Source: Deroplatys truncata
Taxonomy: Eukaryota > Arthropoda > Insecta > Mantodea > Mantidae
Assembly (NCBI GenBank): GCA_030765065.1
Contig: CM060984.1
Location: forward strand, 97,755,488 to 97,819,487
Length of the DNA: 64,000 nucleotides
Direction of reading: 5' to 3'
Both the position numbers and the translations under genes were made by a program. Positions 1-11,952 of the stretch are shown piece after piece. The notes beneath the pieces are model-generated. The model did not search any database. It was not told the DNA's origin and worked only from the letters and a program-made list of their open reading frames with translations. The first letter of the stretch is position 1, and the number at the start of each line of letters is the position of its first letter.

Positions 1-35
1 TTGTAAGATTAGTTTGTGGAAGAAATATAAAATAA

Positions 36-879
36 ACCTGATGTTTACATTCATTCATATAGGTTTCTCTAGGTATTATCGTTTATTATTTCTAAAGCAT
101 TCTTAAAAACAACCTGTTTTTCTAACTGGTTAATAATAATCGAGATAAACATTTGCAGAAATAATTTCACTACACATTTCGTTGTAGACACAAAGGCGAT
201 ATAGGATGCCAAAGCGATAGTCATATTTTGGCCCTATGATGACTTTGAAGTTCAATACTCTTTTCAGACTTCACCAGAAACAGATGAAGAACACCACTTC
301 AAAAAAGTGTAAGGTATTGGAAAATCCAAAACAAAGAATTTCTGGCAAATGGTCTATGACAAAATTTTTGACGTAACTTGTATGTTTTAGCGGGGTCAAT
401 TTTTGTGGTTTTAGTCTGTCTTATGGTTTATCAGTTATTAAAAGTTATACAAAACGTATTCGAAATTAAGAAGATTTTTCAGGGTATTCATAGTAAAATT
501 TAAAATTGGATTTTATGTTCATGTAAATATCTTAAATATATCGTATTTTAATAAAAAAATGTAATTTTATGAAAAGCCAATTTGAGAAAATCAAAAATAA
601 GGAAACTTTCTCGGTGTAAAGGGTACCTTGAGGAGGGGGATTTCTTGAAAATCTTCGCGTTACATTTTTGGAGGATGCTGAACTTAAATATGAAATTTAG
701 TATGTATTCGACTTTTTCTTTTTTTTTTTTCATACACGCACACGCACACACATGGACCTTCTTCAATGTTTTCATTCAGAAGACTTAAAAACATGCATAT
801 TTGTTGAAATATCGTTATTGAATTTTTAGATGGAATACAATATTCCTCTACGTACCATAAGTTGGTGCTAGAGAAAGTA
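36..879 (-). mobile_element. HINE-like element, near full length (copy H1)
   Basis: Read on the minus strand it runs from the left motif AGAGAAAGT (about 870-879), through a diverged CA/GT tract at about 733-752 and the core, to the right-end motif at about 48-80. It is an old copy: the core matches the family consensus only patchily, the stem-loop is degraded and a T-run has expanded at 716-730. The short open frames on both strands here are by-products of the repeat. Confidence 0.7.
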
Positions 880-1570
880 ATAATCTTAGTAGGCAGTTAA
901 AGTTACGTGAAGGCAAGATATGACTTCTTTAATGTTGCCGTATCGTTTGTTGTAAGCATAAAGTATCGTTAATGTTGTGAATGAATTGGATTTCGTTGAA
1001 GGCGCTGTTCCATGATAGAACTTTGGAACATTTTACTGAAGAGCATCTGCGCCTGACATGCGGCTGCCCGCTTGGCTGCCGAGTCGGAAAAGTTGTCGGG
1101 TAGTCACGGGGGAACTATTCAATATCGTGTTGAATTGTGTTGCGCCCGTGTTCACACCAATCGCTTGTCAAATTCCATAGCTGCTATTCATTGAGGTGCC
1201 ACTTAATTTTTACTGCGCTTAAAACACCTGAAAGTCAATTTCCAATCTGCACCTGTTATTTATTAATTGAATTACGCGCATGCGTGCGGAGAATGGGTTT
1301 AATTTAACAGGCAATGGGGTTCGACCGCAACGTTTCCGCATTTTCCGAAAGAGCACATTGTTTTGCTACGCTGTGATTGGTTAATTTGTTCCGCGGTATA
1401 CAGCTAGTGCCAATACCACCTACTGTAATTATTGCCAACCACACAGTATTACAATGTTTATGTTAGCACTGCTGTTCAGCTCTGAAAGCAAACATGGAGT
1501 AAGCACCACGCTTTTATCTGGATAACTGATTAAACACACATTCTAATGTGCTTTTTATATGTATAACTAG
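880..1570. other. Gene-free stretch with a GC-richer, promoter-like patch
   Basis: No credible coding frame is visible. From about 1020 to 1420 the sequence is richer in GC and CpG than its surroundings and holds CCAAT-type motifs (accaatcg near 1157, gattggtta near 1375). This could be an old promoter or an unrecognised repeat. No TATA box or exon can be tied to it. Confidence 0.3.
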
Positions 1571-2510
1571 TACGAGGGCCATCAGAAAATTTCTTGGAGT
1601 GCAAAATGATACAAACGAGTTTTTAAGTTGTTATTTTTCAATAAGGCTCCCCCTTAACATCAATACACTTGGTCCAGCGATGGACGCCTTTTTCTCATCA
1701 CGGAGGTCAGATTCCTCCAGGACTGCAAAATACTCCTCAAATTGATAACTTAGGCTCTTAATCGGACGAAAATATCTTTTCACCAAAGCACTTTCTCAGT
1801 TTCGGGAAAAGGTGAAAGTCTGATGGAGATAAGTCAGAGGAATAAGGCGGGTGTGGCAGGAAATCATAAGCTACGCGTCAATTTTCGCCATTACAACAAG
1901 GCATATATGAGGACGAGCATTGCCTTGATATAATATGAGTTATTATTAACCAAATCTGGCCTTTTCTCGCCTATTTTGGTCTCCAATTAGTCCAGAAGGT
2001 TAGCATAATACTCTAAGGTGATAGATTTTCCAGGGGTGGGGGAGATAAGCAATTAGCAAGCACATTCTGGTATCCTGGAAATCGACACCATGATCTTCCT
2101 GGTCAATTTCAGACACATTGCGTTCTTTATTAATGGAGAATCTTGGTGTTTATAGTTTTTAGACTACTGTTTTGTATCAGGTGTGTAGTAGTGTCCCATA
2201 TTCCATCACTTGTTAAAAATCGGAGCATAACGTTAGTGAGATCTCTCTGAAAACGAGCTAAACTTTGTTAGATTCGCTTTTGAGCCAAATTCAGCAGTGC
2301 GGCACCCATCTTGGGGATAGTATTTCATTCTCAACTCCTCTTTAAATATATGACACGCACGTTCCCTTGAAAAGACTAGAGTTTCAGCAATCTGAACACA
2401 TTCGGCTATCGTGCAAAGCCACTTGATGATTTCTTTTGTCGTGGCAGATTTCAGTTTTCCAATGCGTGTGTCATCTTCCAAGCTCTCACGCATGTTTACA
2501 CTACGTGGTC
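1571..2510 (-). pseudogene. mariner (DD34D-type) transposase remnant
   Basis: Cut-and-paste transposase relic. The lower-coordinate end begins TACGAGGGCCATC, as mariner terminal repeats do. Reading upward on the minus strand, the C-terminal tail is recognisable (HRWTKCIDVKG), then LPHPPYSSDLSPSDFHLF with the third catalytic Asp, then NARPH with its preceding Asp replaced by Gly. At 2233-2493 an 86-codon frame matches the linker region (DDTRIGKLKSATTKEII; SRERACHIFKEEL). Frameshifts separate these blocks. The N-terminal DNA-binding half and the second terminal repeat are absent, so it is 5' truncated and inactive. Confidence 0.75.
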
Positions 2511-3911
2511 CACTTAGAAATTATTGAAACTGATGGGAGAGAGTCTTTTAGAGTGTTTTTCGTATCAGTATGAATTTATGTTCCATTCATACTCTTCCTT
2601 ACGACGTACTCAATAACCGCACATGTTCGATATTTACTATGTTTCCCGTATACACACGTCTGCATTGTAATCAACTATGTCTGCTATGATTATTGAACAA
2701 TTTCTGTGTTCCTGCACAGATATTTCAAGTAAAGATGGCTGATTTTGAAAACAAAACTGCTTCGGAGATCATTCAAAGAATGACTCTCTTACATTTCGAT
2801 TCAGGATTGATAGTATCGCCTTCGGCTCATCTTTTTTGTTTACGGGATACCATTATCACTTAACGGACGCAATTTGCAAACTGTTTGGATAAGCGTTAAT
2901 AATAGGATATATTAGTTGCACCACAATGTACATTAACATTGGTTGAAAAAGACTTCTGAAGTATGAAGTCTAGCAGCTGCATACACTCAGTATTGTTAGC
3001 TGGACGATTGTATTATGTTTATCGCTAGGACGACGACCGAGTTTGTCCTTATGCTGGTGAGCAGTAGTGCAGTGTAAGTGAAATTACTCGCATAATATTT
3101 TAAGTACTGGTAAATTAAATCGACAATATTAAGGAATGAAAACGAAGTAAAGACACACAAGATTAAATCCGTATCATTTAGCTAGTGAATCCGTCGCAAA
3201 CAAAGTCGGTTGCGCAGTAGCAAAACCTCCGCGACGTCATATTCACGTAATCTCTTCCTAGTCAAAGAGGTCTAGTTTGTTACAGAGTGTGTTTGTGTGA
3301 ACATTTATTTGTATTTAACACGGAAATTTCGAGCTATATGTTGATTCCATTGTTCGGACACCTCATTGGGGATCCTGTGTTTGGATAAGAGTTCAACAAC
3401 AAAGAATAAGGTAAGATATGCATTTTGTAGTGCATCAACGTATAGCAAAAAAACAATTCTCGCCCGATTAGCGCCAATCTGCTACGTATTATCGACCACC
3501 CCTCTTTCACCTCTGCGCGGCAACTGTCATTTACCGCCATCTTTCCCGACAAAGACAATGACAACTATGATATTTCATACATACAATCGATACTTACTAT
3601 CTAAAGAGAGAAAATATACGCGGACATTACCTTTACACGCTCTCATTAATAAATAGTGAATGTTATATAAAAGTTTAAAATCATGTTTCTGGCAGCATTT
3701 ATAGGATTTCGATTGGGTGGATATTTAAGAAGTGTTACTAAGGTTTCTTTACTATTAGAGTACTTATACGGGTTCAGGATTACTAATTTGGCGAATTTTC
3801 CACTAGGTTGACGTTCTGGCTAATTGTATTGCTGCGAAAAATATGTTATGCCGTCTAGTGGGAATCCTAGTTCTGTTTAAACTAAAATTTAATAAGAAAA
3901 TCCGTATTTTT
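2511..3911. other. Intergenic DNA; possible CpG-rich patch at 3180-3560
   Basis: No recognisable gene. A GC-richer patch at about 3180-3560 contains overlapping opposite-strand open frames (3334-3564 minus, 76 codons; 3366-3656 plus, 96 codons) that resemble no family I know. A GTAAGA donor-like site lies near 3410. The patch could be a first-exon/promoter area, but there is no downstream exon to support that. Confidence 0.2.
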
Positions 3912-4680
3912 ACTTTCTCTACTGGGTACAGCAAATAGGGGAAGCATTGCATTCCACACAAAAAATCGATATCGAGATTTCACCTTAAATACATGTTTTA
4001 AACCCCCTGAATGCCAAAAAAGCATTTTTAGAAAAAGGTCCGCGCGGGCTTGTGTGTCTGAGAACAGCATAACTCAAAAACGAAAATTCGGATAAACACC
4101 AAACTTGATATTTAGGTTCAGTAGCTTTTAAATATGTGACACGATGATTTCCAAGAAAATCCCCCACCCCATAACTAACTACCCTTTACATAGAACATTT
4201 TTCGGAAATTTTTATTTTCTCAATAATAATTACCGATTTTGATTAAAATACTATATGTTTAAGATACTTTCATGGTAAATGAAATGTATATTATACATTT
4301 TCTGGAATATCCCCAAACGTCCTCTTCATTCTGAATGAAATATAGAACTCGTTAAAGCACACAATTTAGTAGTATACATTTTTTTGTCGAGTGAACCAAT
4401 TCCGAGATATTCCTTGTTATTTGTTTGATTTTCCAATACTTATACTTTTTCTCAAATGGGAATTTGTTTTTTCTTTCTTTATGTGGTGGACATACAAGAA
4501 GAAGTGAATGTGCTCCAGCTCTTAAAATATTTGACTCGCTTAAATCCTACAATACTCCCCTTGCACCTATAAGACAATTAGCAACACGATAGTTTCTGCA
4601 AATTTGCTTATCGATTAACGTGAAGTATAGGGAGAATAAGCGTTTGTAAAAGTAGTTTGTACAAGAGTAGAGAAAGTAAT
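3912..4680 (+). mobile_element. HINE-like element (copy H2)
   Basis: It begins ACTTTCTCTACT preceded by a T-run, continues through GCATTCCAC and the GAACAGCATAACTCAAAAAC core, and ends AGTAGAGAAAGT. The microsatellite has shrunk to a few GT units, and the terminal stem-loop is replaced by an A/T-rich stretch (ttattttTCATTTTTTCATTG). Confidence 0.8.
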
Positions 4681-6287
4681 TATTTTTCATTTTTTCATTG
4701 TAGAAGCTCTAATAAATAACGATGTATATTTATATTTCGAAATTTAGGCCTTCAAAAGGCAACGACGATTGTATATTTCCATTGTGTACACTATGTTTTG
4801 GGCAAACGCTATTTTAATCCTCTGCAGTGGCTAGTTGGGCAGTTTCGAAGTCATGATGACATCTTCATACTAAAATCTAGAGGTTTTTCTTGGAAAATTG
4901 TGGGTTTTCGAAAGTCATCTAGCGGGATTCTAATCGCATGTGTTGGCAACGCTGAACCGGTTATAATAGAAGAAGTGTAAAATGGATTGGTTTACAAACA
5001 TAAGGAACGCGCACAATTTGCGTACTCTTAACGTTTGTTCCTGGTAGTATTGATATCCCTGTTTACAAAAGTTACATTATATGTACATTACTCAGAGAGA
5101 GAGGGAGAGAAATTTAGAGAAGTTGAAGGAGGTGAGAGAGATTGATAGAGTGAGACGTAGAGAGAGGAGGATAGTGGAAAAGGAAAAGATGGAGATATAA
5201 GGAAAGTGAGGGACAGGAGAAAAGGGAGGGACAATGAGAATTGAGAAAGAGAGAAATAGAAAAATCTCCATTTAATGCAATATCGCAAGCAGAGGTGCGG
5301 CTTTTGTTAGTGAAGCAGTGCAGTAAGAGACTTCGATTTTAAAAACTTATTTACGCTTTTATGTCGCATTGAAAGTTAACGGTGGTCATTGTGAATCGTT
5401 TCACTAGATAATACGACAGCAAAATTTTCTTTTCCCTCTACATTTACGGTTAATTTTCTTTGGGAATGACCCTTAAAATGCCGGAGAAAATGCAGTTGAG
5501 TGGAACGTTTATAGACTCCAAGTCTGGGGCAGCAGATATTCCGGTGAACTGGTGCGGAGGGCGACAGACAAAGAACAGGCCCTTGTTCTCATAAAGACTC
5601 CCGCCGCCACTATGTCGGTCCATGTGTATGCAAAGAATGCACGAAAATCACTTTATTCCTGCCAGGGAGCGAACTTCTCTTTCTTTCCTGCTCGTTTTCA
5701 TTATTATTGTTCTGTAGGGCGGGTTGCTTGCGAGAGAATGAAGGATTAGACCATAATGAAACGAATAACGTGACGTCAGGAAGCACCAACTAATGGGGAT
5801 TAATATAACTAAGTTTAATGAAAGGTGAAAGTAAAGAAAAGTGATGACGTCAGTAGCCCCTGTTAGCACAAGCTCTTTGGAATTCCTTCTAGGGCAAGAG
5901 CAGAAATTACAATAACAGATTTATAAACAATATGCATGCAATCCAATAGCAAGTGTTGGCGATAGTTTTACTGTTTATTCTCTTACTTAACACGTCATGA
6001 ATCAGTAATCTCAAGATTCATAATATTACTTCATGTTACAATCCAAATACAATTCGTTATATTTGCAAACTTATATTATCATGTTGCATTGCTTTATTTG
6101 TTGAGGAATTATAAATCATCATCAGTTACCTTCAGGGGCTCTTTTAGGGGGGACAGGGTGGTCAATTGTCCCTAAGTCACCAGAAATAATTAGACTACTG
6201 GCTATTATTGCTCTGCCAAAAGAAGAAAATACGAACTGTACGTTTGATACAAATGTTTTAAAGTAAGAACCAATATTTTTGTTTAAA
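4681..6287. other. Gene-free stretch with two TGACGTCA sites
   Basis: Short open frames only (60-73 codons), none with recognisable similarity. Two perfect TGACGTCA palindromes (CRE/ATF-type motif) lie at 5771-5778 and 5845-5852. A purine tract at 5092-5270 is listed separately. No TATA box or coding exon was seen nearby. Confidence 0.3.
5092..5270. repeat. Purine (GA)-rich tract
   Basis: About 180 bases in which the plus strand is almost all A and G, with many GAGA units (GAGAGAGAGGGAGAGAAA and variants). Low-complexity polypurine DNA. The 66-codon minus-strand frame rich in Ser, Leu and Phe is simply its complement. Confidence 0.85.
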
Positions 6288-6476
6288 TTAGAACATTATT
6301 TTCCAAATACTTTTATTATCATTCATTACCTTACACATTACATCATTATCCTTGTTGAACTGTTTTCTACCAAAGAATTTTTTCATATAAAGAAAAAGAT
6401 GAAAATTACTTAGTGCCAAATCCGGACTGTGTGAAACAAGAAGTGCAGACTTGGCTTTCATCACAGGCGGCATCAT
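6288..6476 (-). pseudogene. mariner transposase C-terminal fragment
   Basis: The 62-codon frame contains HSPDLALSNFHLFLYMKKFF and then GRKQFNKDNDV. These align in order with the third-Asp block (PDLAPSDYHLF) and following loop of mariner transposases; Asn replaces the catalytic Asp. No terminal repeats or other blocks were found, so this is a scrap of a long-dead copy. Confidence 0.6.
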
Positions 6477-7211
6477 TATTTGACGAAGGCGTCCAAAACT
6501 GGTTTCCTGTTACGACAATTGTCTGAATAACGGCGGTGACGATGTAGAGAAGTAGTGTAAGGTGTAAGGTAATGAATGATGTTAAAGTATTTCGAAAATA
6601 ATGTCCTGTTATTTTTTAAAAAAATTATCGGTACTTATTTTAAAAACATGTCTCATATTTCACATTTGTTAAATAAAGGAAGATTTTCTAATAGGCTAAA
6701 TGTGTCGTTAAAATTAACATAAAAATTTCAGAAATTGCTACAGGTAATCTTGCTGCTCCCCCCAAGCAAAAACTGAAATGAAACTCTAGGTTTCTTTGTT
6801 GTTTGTAATCTTTCATCCTTATCTGGCAAAAACACATTAATGCGAGCCATTAATAGAAATGCCATTAAAAGAAGCCATTAGGATTTGTTGTAAATCAAAA
6901 TCGCTAAATGCTAAGAGTACTGTTCTATACCATTTTCATTATCCTCAAATTAATTCGCATTGCTTCAGCATACAATATCTCTAATCACATTAATCGAATC
7001 AGAATGTTTTCTGACCCATTGGGCTTATTATAGCTTTTGTATTAACCCGAAGATTATTTCTGCTAATTTTAACTACACATGCATATGTATATTTTCTGTC
7101 TAATCACTTTAATTGATCAACGCACCTTCTGCTATTCACTGTATTTAAGCTAGGTACGATTTACAATACGATGGCATCTAGTACTAATTTAGACACATTC
7201 TTAAAAATAAA
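6477..7211. other. AT-rich DNA without recognised features
   Basis: No open frame of note, no tandem repeat and no clear match to the repeat families found elsewhere in the window. Confidence 0.4.
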
Positions 7212-8060
7212 TCTCATGCATTACAATTATACAATTAAACAACTTTCTCTACCGACTTACTTTTGCACATATTCTACAAATTATTCTTAAAATAAGCTTG
7301 TTTTACTGTTTCTTATTAAGTGTTGCAAATATTTTCCGAAATGGTTTCAATACACATTTTGTTGTAGCTGTATACGAGTAATGGATGGATTGGGTTGACT
7401 ACGGAGGGTCTCGGCGTCGATCCAGAGTGAATATTGTACCTACGTGCCCCAAGGGGGCGTCCCCGAGAGGAAGGATGAGACGAGAGGAGACACCGGGCGG
7501 CCGGAACCAATGAGGTCCAATGCCCCTCAAAAGGTTAGGATAACCCGGCAGCCAGCCGAGGGACGGAGAGAGTCACAAGGAGATAGTTTTCCCTGCACCG
7601 AAACACCATCACCGCCCTTTCTGACCCTGAAAGGGACCCAGGGGATGAAAGATGAATGAAATAAAGAATGGACGAAATGGAGAGACAGGAAATTCGGGGA
7701 TGAAAGAAACCATTCCAGAATTTGTCTGACGACCCGAGAAAACCCCCAAAAAGCCCATAGGTCAGAGTGGAAATCGCCGGGGATCGATCCATCCCGGGAT
7801 CTCTCGAATTCGGGCCACAGACGTTAATGCCTTAGCCATCCTGCTCGCTTATATAGGAGTATGCATATCACTATTATGCCAATTGAATGTTTAAAAAGAA
7901 CCTCGCTATAAGTATACTGGTCTTTATTTTCATTACTCTTTGCATGACCTGATAGGCAACAAAGGATCATATATAACATTTTAAAAGAGTATAGTTTAAA
8001 GTAATGGACATTTTGATCAAAAGCAGGAAATAAAGGTATAAACAGCGAATTAACCATAAT
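7212..8060 (-). mobile_element. HINE-like element (copy H3), split by a SINE
   Basis: A minus-strand copy. The right-end motif ACTTTCTCTACC is at 7242-7253 and family sequence runs to about 7380. It resumes after the SINE at about 7852 (tatcactattatgcc, gaatgttt, cataactctttgcatgac) and fades near 8060. Both flanks match the corresponding part of copy H5, so the SINE landed inside a pre-existing HINE. Confidence 0.6.
7381..7851 (-). mobile_element. tRNA-derived SINE (family C), about 470 bp, with target duplication
   Basis: On the minus strand it starts with a tRNA-like head (AGGATGGCTAAGGCATTAACG, an A-box-like block, then a degenerate B-box around GATCCCGGGATGG). The body has a GC-rich middle and the tail carries ATGG units. 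It is flanked by near-identical 10-mers, TATACGAGTA (7371-7380) and TATAGGAGTA (7852-7861), one mismatch. Open frames on both strands inside it are GC-driven shadows. Its head and adjacent body resemble the element at 38778-39028; its 3' part resembles 49888-50093. Confidence 0.75.
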
Positions 8061-8086
8061 TGTACATTTTAAGAAACTCTATCTTT

Positions 8087-8340
8087 ACTTTTTCTACCAT
8101 GTAGATACATAGTAGGTAGAGAAGGTATTGCATTCCATCCAAAAATTCAATATCTAGACTTCACCGGAAATACACATTTAAGGCCCCCTGAAGGGAAAAA
8201 GCATTTTTACATTTTTATGAAACAGATTTTGCTTTAAGGATCACAAAACGTGACTTTTCGATGAGATATCCATATAGAATTTTTTGGCGGAATGCAATAC
8301 TTCCTCTACCTACTGTAGGCAGGTAGGTAATAGAAAGAGT
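8087..8340. mobile_element. Two HINE left ends joined as an inverted repeat (copy H4)
   Basis: ACTTTTTCTACC at 8087 begins a plus-strand left end (GTAGAGAAGGTATTGCATTCC, TTCACCGGAAATACAC, AAAAAGCATTTTT). From about 8245 the same left-end sequence returns on the minus strand (GATGAGATATC, GGAATGCAATACTTCC, CTACC), finishing with the inverted terminal motif at 8340. The microsatellite, core and right end are missing. The result is a 254-bp foldback. Confidence 0.75.
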
Positions 8341-8431
8341 AAAAAAAAAACTTTCAATTTGGGTCACAACATAAGCGCAAATAGGAACTGTCTGTAAAAT
8401 GTTCCCAAGAGAAATTACTTATAATTAAAAA

Positions 8432-9581
8432 TCTACTGTGATATATTCACTTGACTTTCTTTTCACTCTAACGTTTATTAGTAGAGCTGCAAATTATTCT
8501 TACTAAAGCCTATTTTTCGGCCTACTACATTTTATTCGAGATAAATCCTTGCAGAAATAGTTACAGTACACATTTCCTTATAGATACAAAGAGAATAGCG
8601 ATAGTCAAATGTCTAAGAACTGGACGCTATATGCTGGCCTTAAGATTTCATACTGTTTCCATGCAATCGCCAGAAACAACTGAATGTTGACAGGACTTTA
8701 AGAGAATGACCAAGAAATGAACAATTCCAACCATTAACAACAGATATCTCAGAAATGGCTGTCCTCCATGATCTAGAGGTAGCTCTATTTCCCAAGATCG
8801 CGGGTACAAACTCGGCGGAGGGCGATGTCTTTTTTTTTGGGCGTAAACATCCTTAGCATGGCTTCCTTCGGAAGGGAAATAAAGCCGGTGGTCCCGCGCC
8901 GTAGATTTACGGCACGCAAAATAACCTCAAGCCTGATAAAGAGGCCTCTGAGCAAAATTTCTGATCTTTCACGCCCAATATAGAATGGGACACTAAGGAC
9001 CATAGTAGTAAAGAGCGTCCATAAATAAAACTCAATTTAATTTAATTTCAGAAATGGCTTATGCCACAAAAAACTTATTTGAAATAAAATGTGTGTTTTA
9101 AAGAGTTCTAGATTTCTTGTGCGTGGTAAGTTTTCGTCTGTCGCTAAACGTTTACCAATTATAACGATTATGCAACACTCCTTCCGCATGAGGAAACTCC
9201 CGAAAATTCAATATACATTTTATTTGTCATGTAAATATCTTTAATATATGACATTTTATTCAAAACCGTTAAAGCCACTTTATAGAAAATAAAAAAATTC
9301 GAAAAATGTTCCATGTAAAGGGTAGTGGAGGTGGGGGATTTTCTTGGAAATCTTCCAATCGCATCCTTGGAAGATACTGAACTTAAATACAAAGTTTGGT
9401 ATTTATCCGACTTCGTTTTTGAGTTATGCTGTTCACAGACACACACGGACCTTTTCCTAAACATGATTTTTCTTATTCAGCGGTCTCAAAATACGTATTT
9501 CCGGTGAAATCTCGATATCGAATTGTTAGTTAGAATGCAACACCTTTTCTATCTACTATGTACCTACGTGGTAGAGAAAGT
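8432..9581 (-). mobile_element. HINE-like element, full length with nested SINE (copy H5)
   Basis: A minus-strand copy from a degraded right end (about 8432-8470) to the left motif GTAGAGAAAGT at 9571-9581. The internal microsatellite is reduced to GACACACACGG near 9438. The interruption at 8761-9047 is a SINE. Removing it leaves a continuous element of about 850 bp. Confidence 0.85.
8761..9047 (+). mobile_element. tRNA-derived SINE (family B) with perfect 12-bp target duplication
   Basis: The head carries TGATCTAGAGGTAGC (A-box-like) and GCGGGTACAAACTC (B-box-like), the internal promoter layout of RNA polymerase III. The body contains GGGCGTAAACATCC and CACGCCCAATATAGAATGGG. The tail is AT-rich (ataaataaaactcaatttaa). 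TCAGAAATGGCT occurs at 8749-8760 and again at 9048-9059, an exact duplication. Relatives lie at 23887-24145 (minus) and 38573-38777 (plus). The minus-strand 72-codon frame is a shadow. Confidence 0.85.
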
Positions 9582-10529
9582 AAAAATAGCTGCATTAATA
9601 GTGATTTATATTTTTAAGCCTTCGATATATGTGAAAATATTTCCACGTGTTTATGTTGAACGTGGAAAAAGAGTCTTTAGTAGTGAGATTTGTGTTTTAA
9701 TATAATACATCTAAGGGAGGGGATAAAGATGGTTTAATAAATTATTAGCATCACAGTAAAAAGCATAGTAAGACAACTCAATAGTTTTTTCCGTATTATG
9801 CTTTACATCTATAACGTATACAGATAGCTTTAATGGCCTGTTTAGAAACCTCCTGCCTTAATGCAGTCATTGCCTATTAGATACGAAAGCACTGGGACCT
9901 ATTTAATTTAATAACATCACAATATATGACTTGTTGATGTTCGTAGAACTAATTTATTGATTTAGGTATTTCGATCATTCTGCTTGGACAGATGAACTTA
10001 GTTGCGTGGTGTTGCTATGCTGTTGGCACATATTATCAGTCGACTGCACGGAAACGTGCCGATACTTTTGGTTTCCTACAGTGTATTTATTTATTTAATT
10101 TTGGCAGGAACTCCACATCAACTAAGTTCCACACCAGTCCTCGGTGAACCATTATCTTATTGGTCTGAATTCAAGTCACACACACACGCATTATTCTATA
10201 AACAAAGGTCAGGTCTAGGTGAATGGTAAAAGGGGAGGAGTACGGAAACACTTCATCTGAATTGCTTCGCAACGACGATCCATACATGTTGAGTCCTGTC
10301 TCGTATTGGTTTGATAGCAAACGTCTGGCACACAAACATTAGCCCCTGAACACAGGTCGCTTTCAGACTTAGGAGCGAAAGAAAAGGGAAGAGTAAGACA
10401 AACTTCAAATTGAATGCTAGAACCAGGTAAACCATGGGGACTGAGCATGGCCGAGGCAGTTTCCTACCAATATAAGTCACTGCTCATGATATCGGCATGA
10501 TTCCGTGCACTCGACTGTACATTTTAATT
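9582..10529. other. AT-rich DNA without recognised features
   Basis: Open frames of 60-77 codons on both strands (for example 10002-10229 plus and 10215-10448 minus) overlap each other and match nothing I recognise. No repeat family from the rest of the window is evident. Confidence 0.35.
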
Positions 10530-10760
10530 GATATATATTTATTTTATTATTTGGGTGTAGCTGTAGGGCGTGACACCCAATTCGTTATTAACCTGGCGAG
10601 TAAAGCAACCACAGTAAAACCTCAATTAAATTGGCTGATACACGGGATTTGAACCTCTGACCTCTAGAACTATCGACCACAGAGACATCGTCCTCGATGA
10701 TTCTGTTTATATTTGTCACTATTACTACAGTGTAGTTTCCAAAGCTTTGAAGCAGTTCGG
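10530..10760 (-). mobile_element. Possible tRNA-derived SINE (family E)
   Basis: On the minus strand, TCTGTGGTCGATAGTTCTAG is followed by GAGGTTCAAATCCC, a good B-box at the expected distance from an A-box-like block. A unique body follows, then an AT-rich tail (AAATAATAAAATAAAT). No target duplication was confirmed. It could also be a diverged tRNA pseudogene. Confidence 0.5.
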
Positions 10761-11901
10761 ACTGCTGTAGGATCCACTTTAGGAACTGATTAAATCGTTC
10801 ACATAAAGTGCCCACTCAAGCGCGATATGGTATGAAACAAAAGCGCTGAGACAATTTTACTGTATTCAGAAGGCATTCAGAAAATTTCTTTGGTCCGTTT
10901 TGTGACAGTCGATGAAACGTGAGCGCAATCTGATGGAGGTTGTAAATTCAAAGCATGCAGTGGCGGCGCTCACCTCGTAACTATCGACTACAGCCCTCAG
11001 CATGAAAGCTTTTGGTAAGAATACTGTGACGCTGAAGGAAGGTTCACCGTTTCAACTGATATTATGCCTTTACTGGGCGATATTAGAGGGGATTAATTCA
11101 CCTAAAAGTACAAGTATATGAAAACTTTCAATATTAATTAAAAGGTTTTGTAGATAGAGCAACAATCACATTAGTGTTTTTAGGATATAAACTGTAATAC
11201 AATAACAAAAGACATGAATATAGAAATTCGATCTCTGTAATATAGTTGTGGTAAGTTAAATAACATATGGTAACCAAAAGCTGTTTCCAAGCTATATAGG
11301 TGACGGAAGTGTGTCCATTTTGCTTAGTCTGTTATTCTTTCATAGCTCCTTCACACGCTAATTCTTTCTTTTCTGTAGGCTACACTAGTCCTCTCAGATC
11401 AGATAGCAGTCGGAAGCACACAAGAAGACGGGTTGCGCAGTAGGATTCCTTTGAGTCGCGTGACTGCCAGCGCATAGAGCGAAAATGAAAGAAGAGATAC
11501 CGTAGTAACTCTGTCTCTCTTTCTCCACACAGTGACTTCCCCGAACCGCTTTCTGGTGTGCTCCCGACCAGCCACTGGCTATAGCAACAATGCATCATAC
11601 CGCACTTGGCTCTCGAATGCCTCATTTGACTATAGTCTCCGTTACGAACCAAGGCGGTAAATGACATTTGCCGCACAGACAGTTGCACGGAAGGAGAAAA
11701 TAAGTGGTAATAAGCATATGGTGGTTTAACATCAATACGGCGACATATTATTTTGTTGTTAAACGTGCACTACATAATACGTATCTTACCTCAATCTCCC
11801 TTGCCGGATTATTTATGCCGATAAAAGCAATACGACATAACCTTAACTAACCAACACTCAAGTTTAGAGGAGAAGAAAGAGCATTATACTAGCGCAGTAC
11901 T

Positions 11902-11952
<51 letters not shown>

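Noticed and set aside
5088..5288. 66-codon Ser/Leu/Phe-rich minus frame
   Set aside because: Complement of a polypurine tract, low complexity.
7242..7255. Classical DNA transposon (MITE) with 12-bp terminal repeats as the nature of the HINE family
   Set aside because: Conserved sequence continues about 25-30 bases beyond the right inverted motif, including a stem-loop, and no fixed-length target duplication was found at any solo copy, so the repeats are subterminal.
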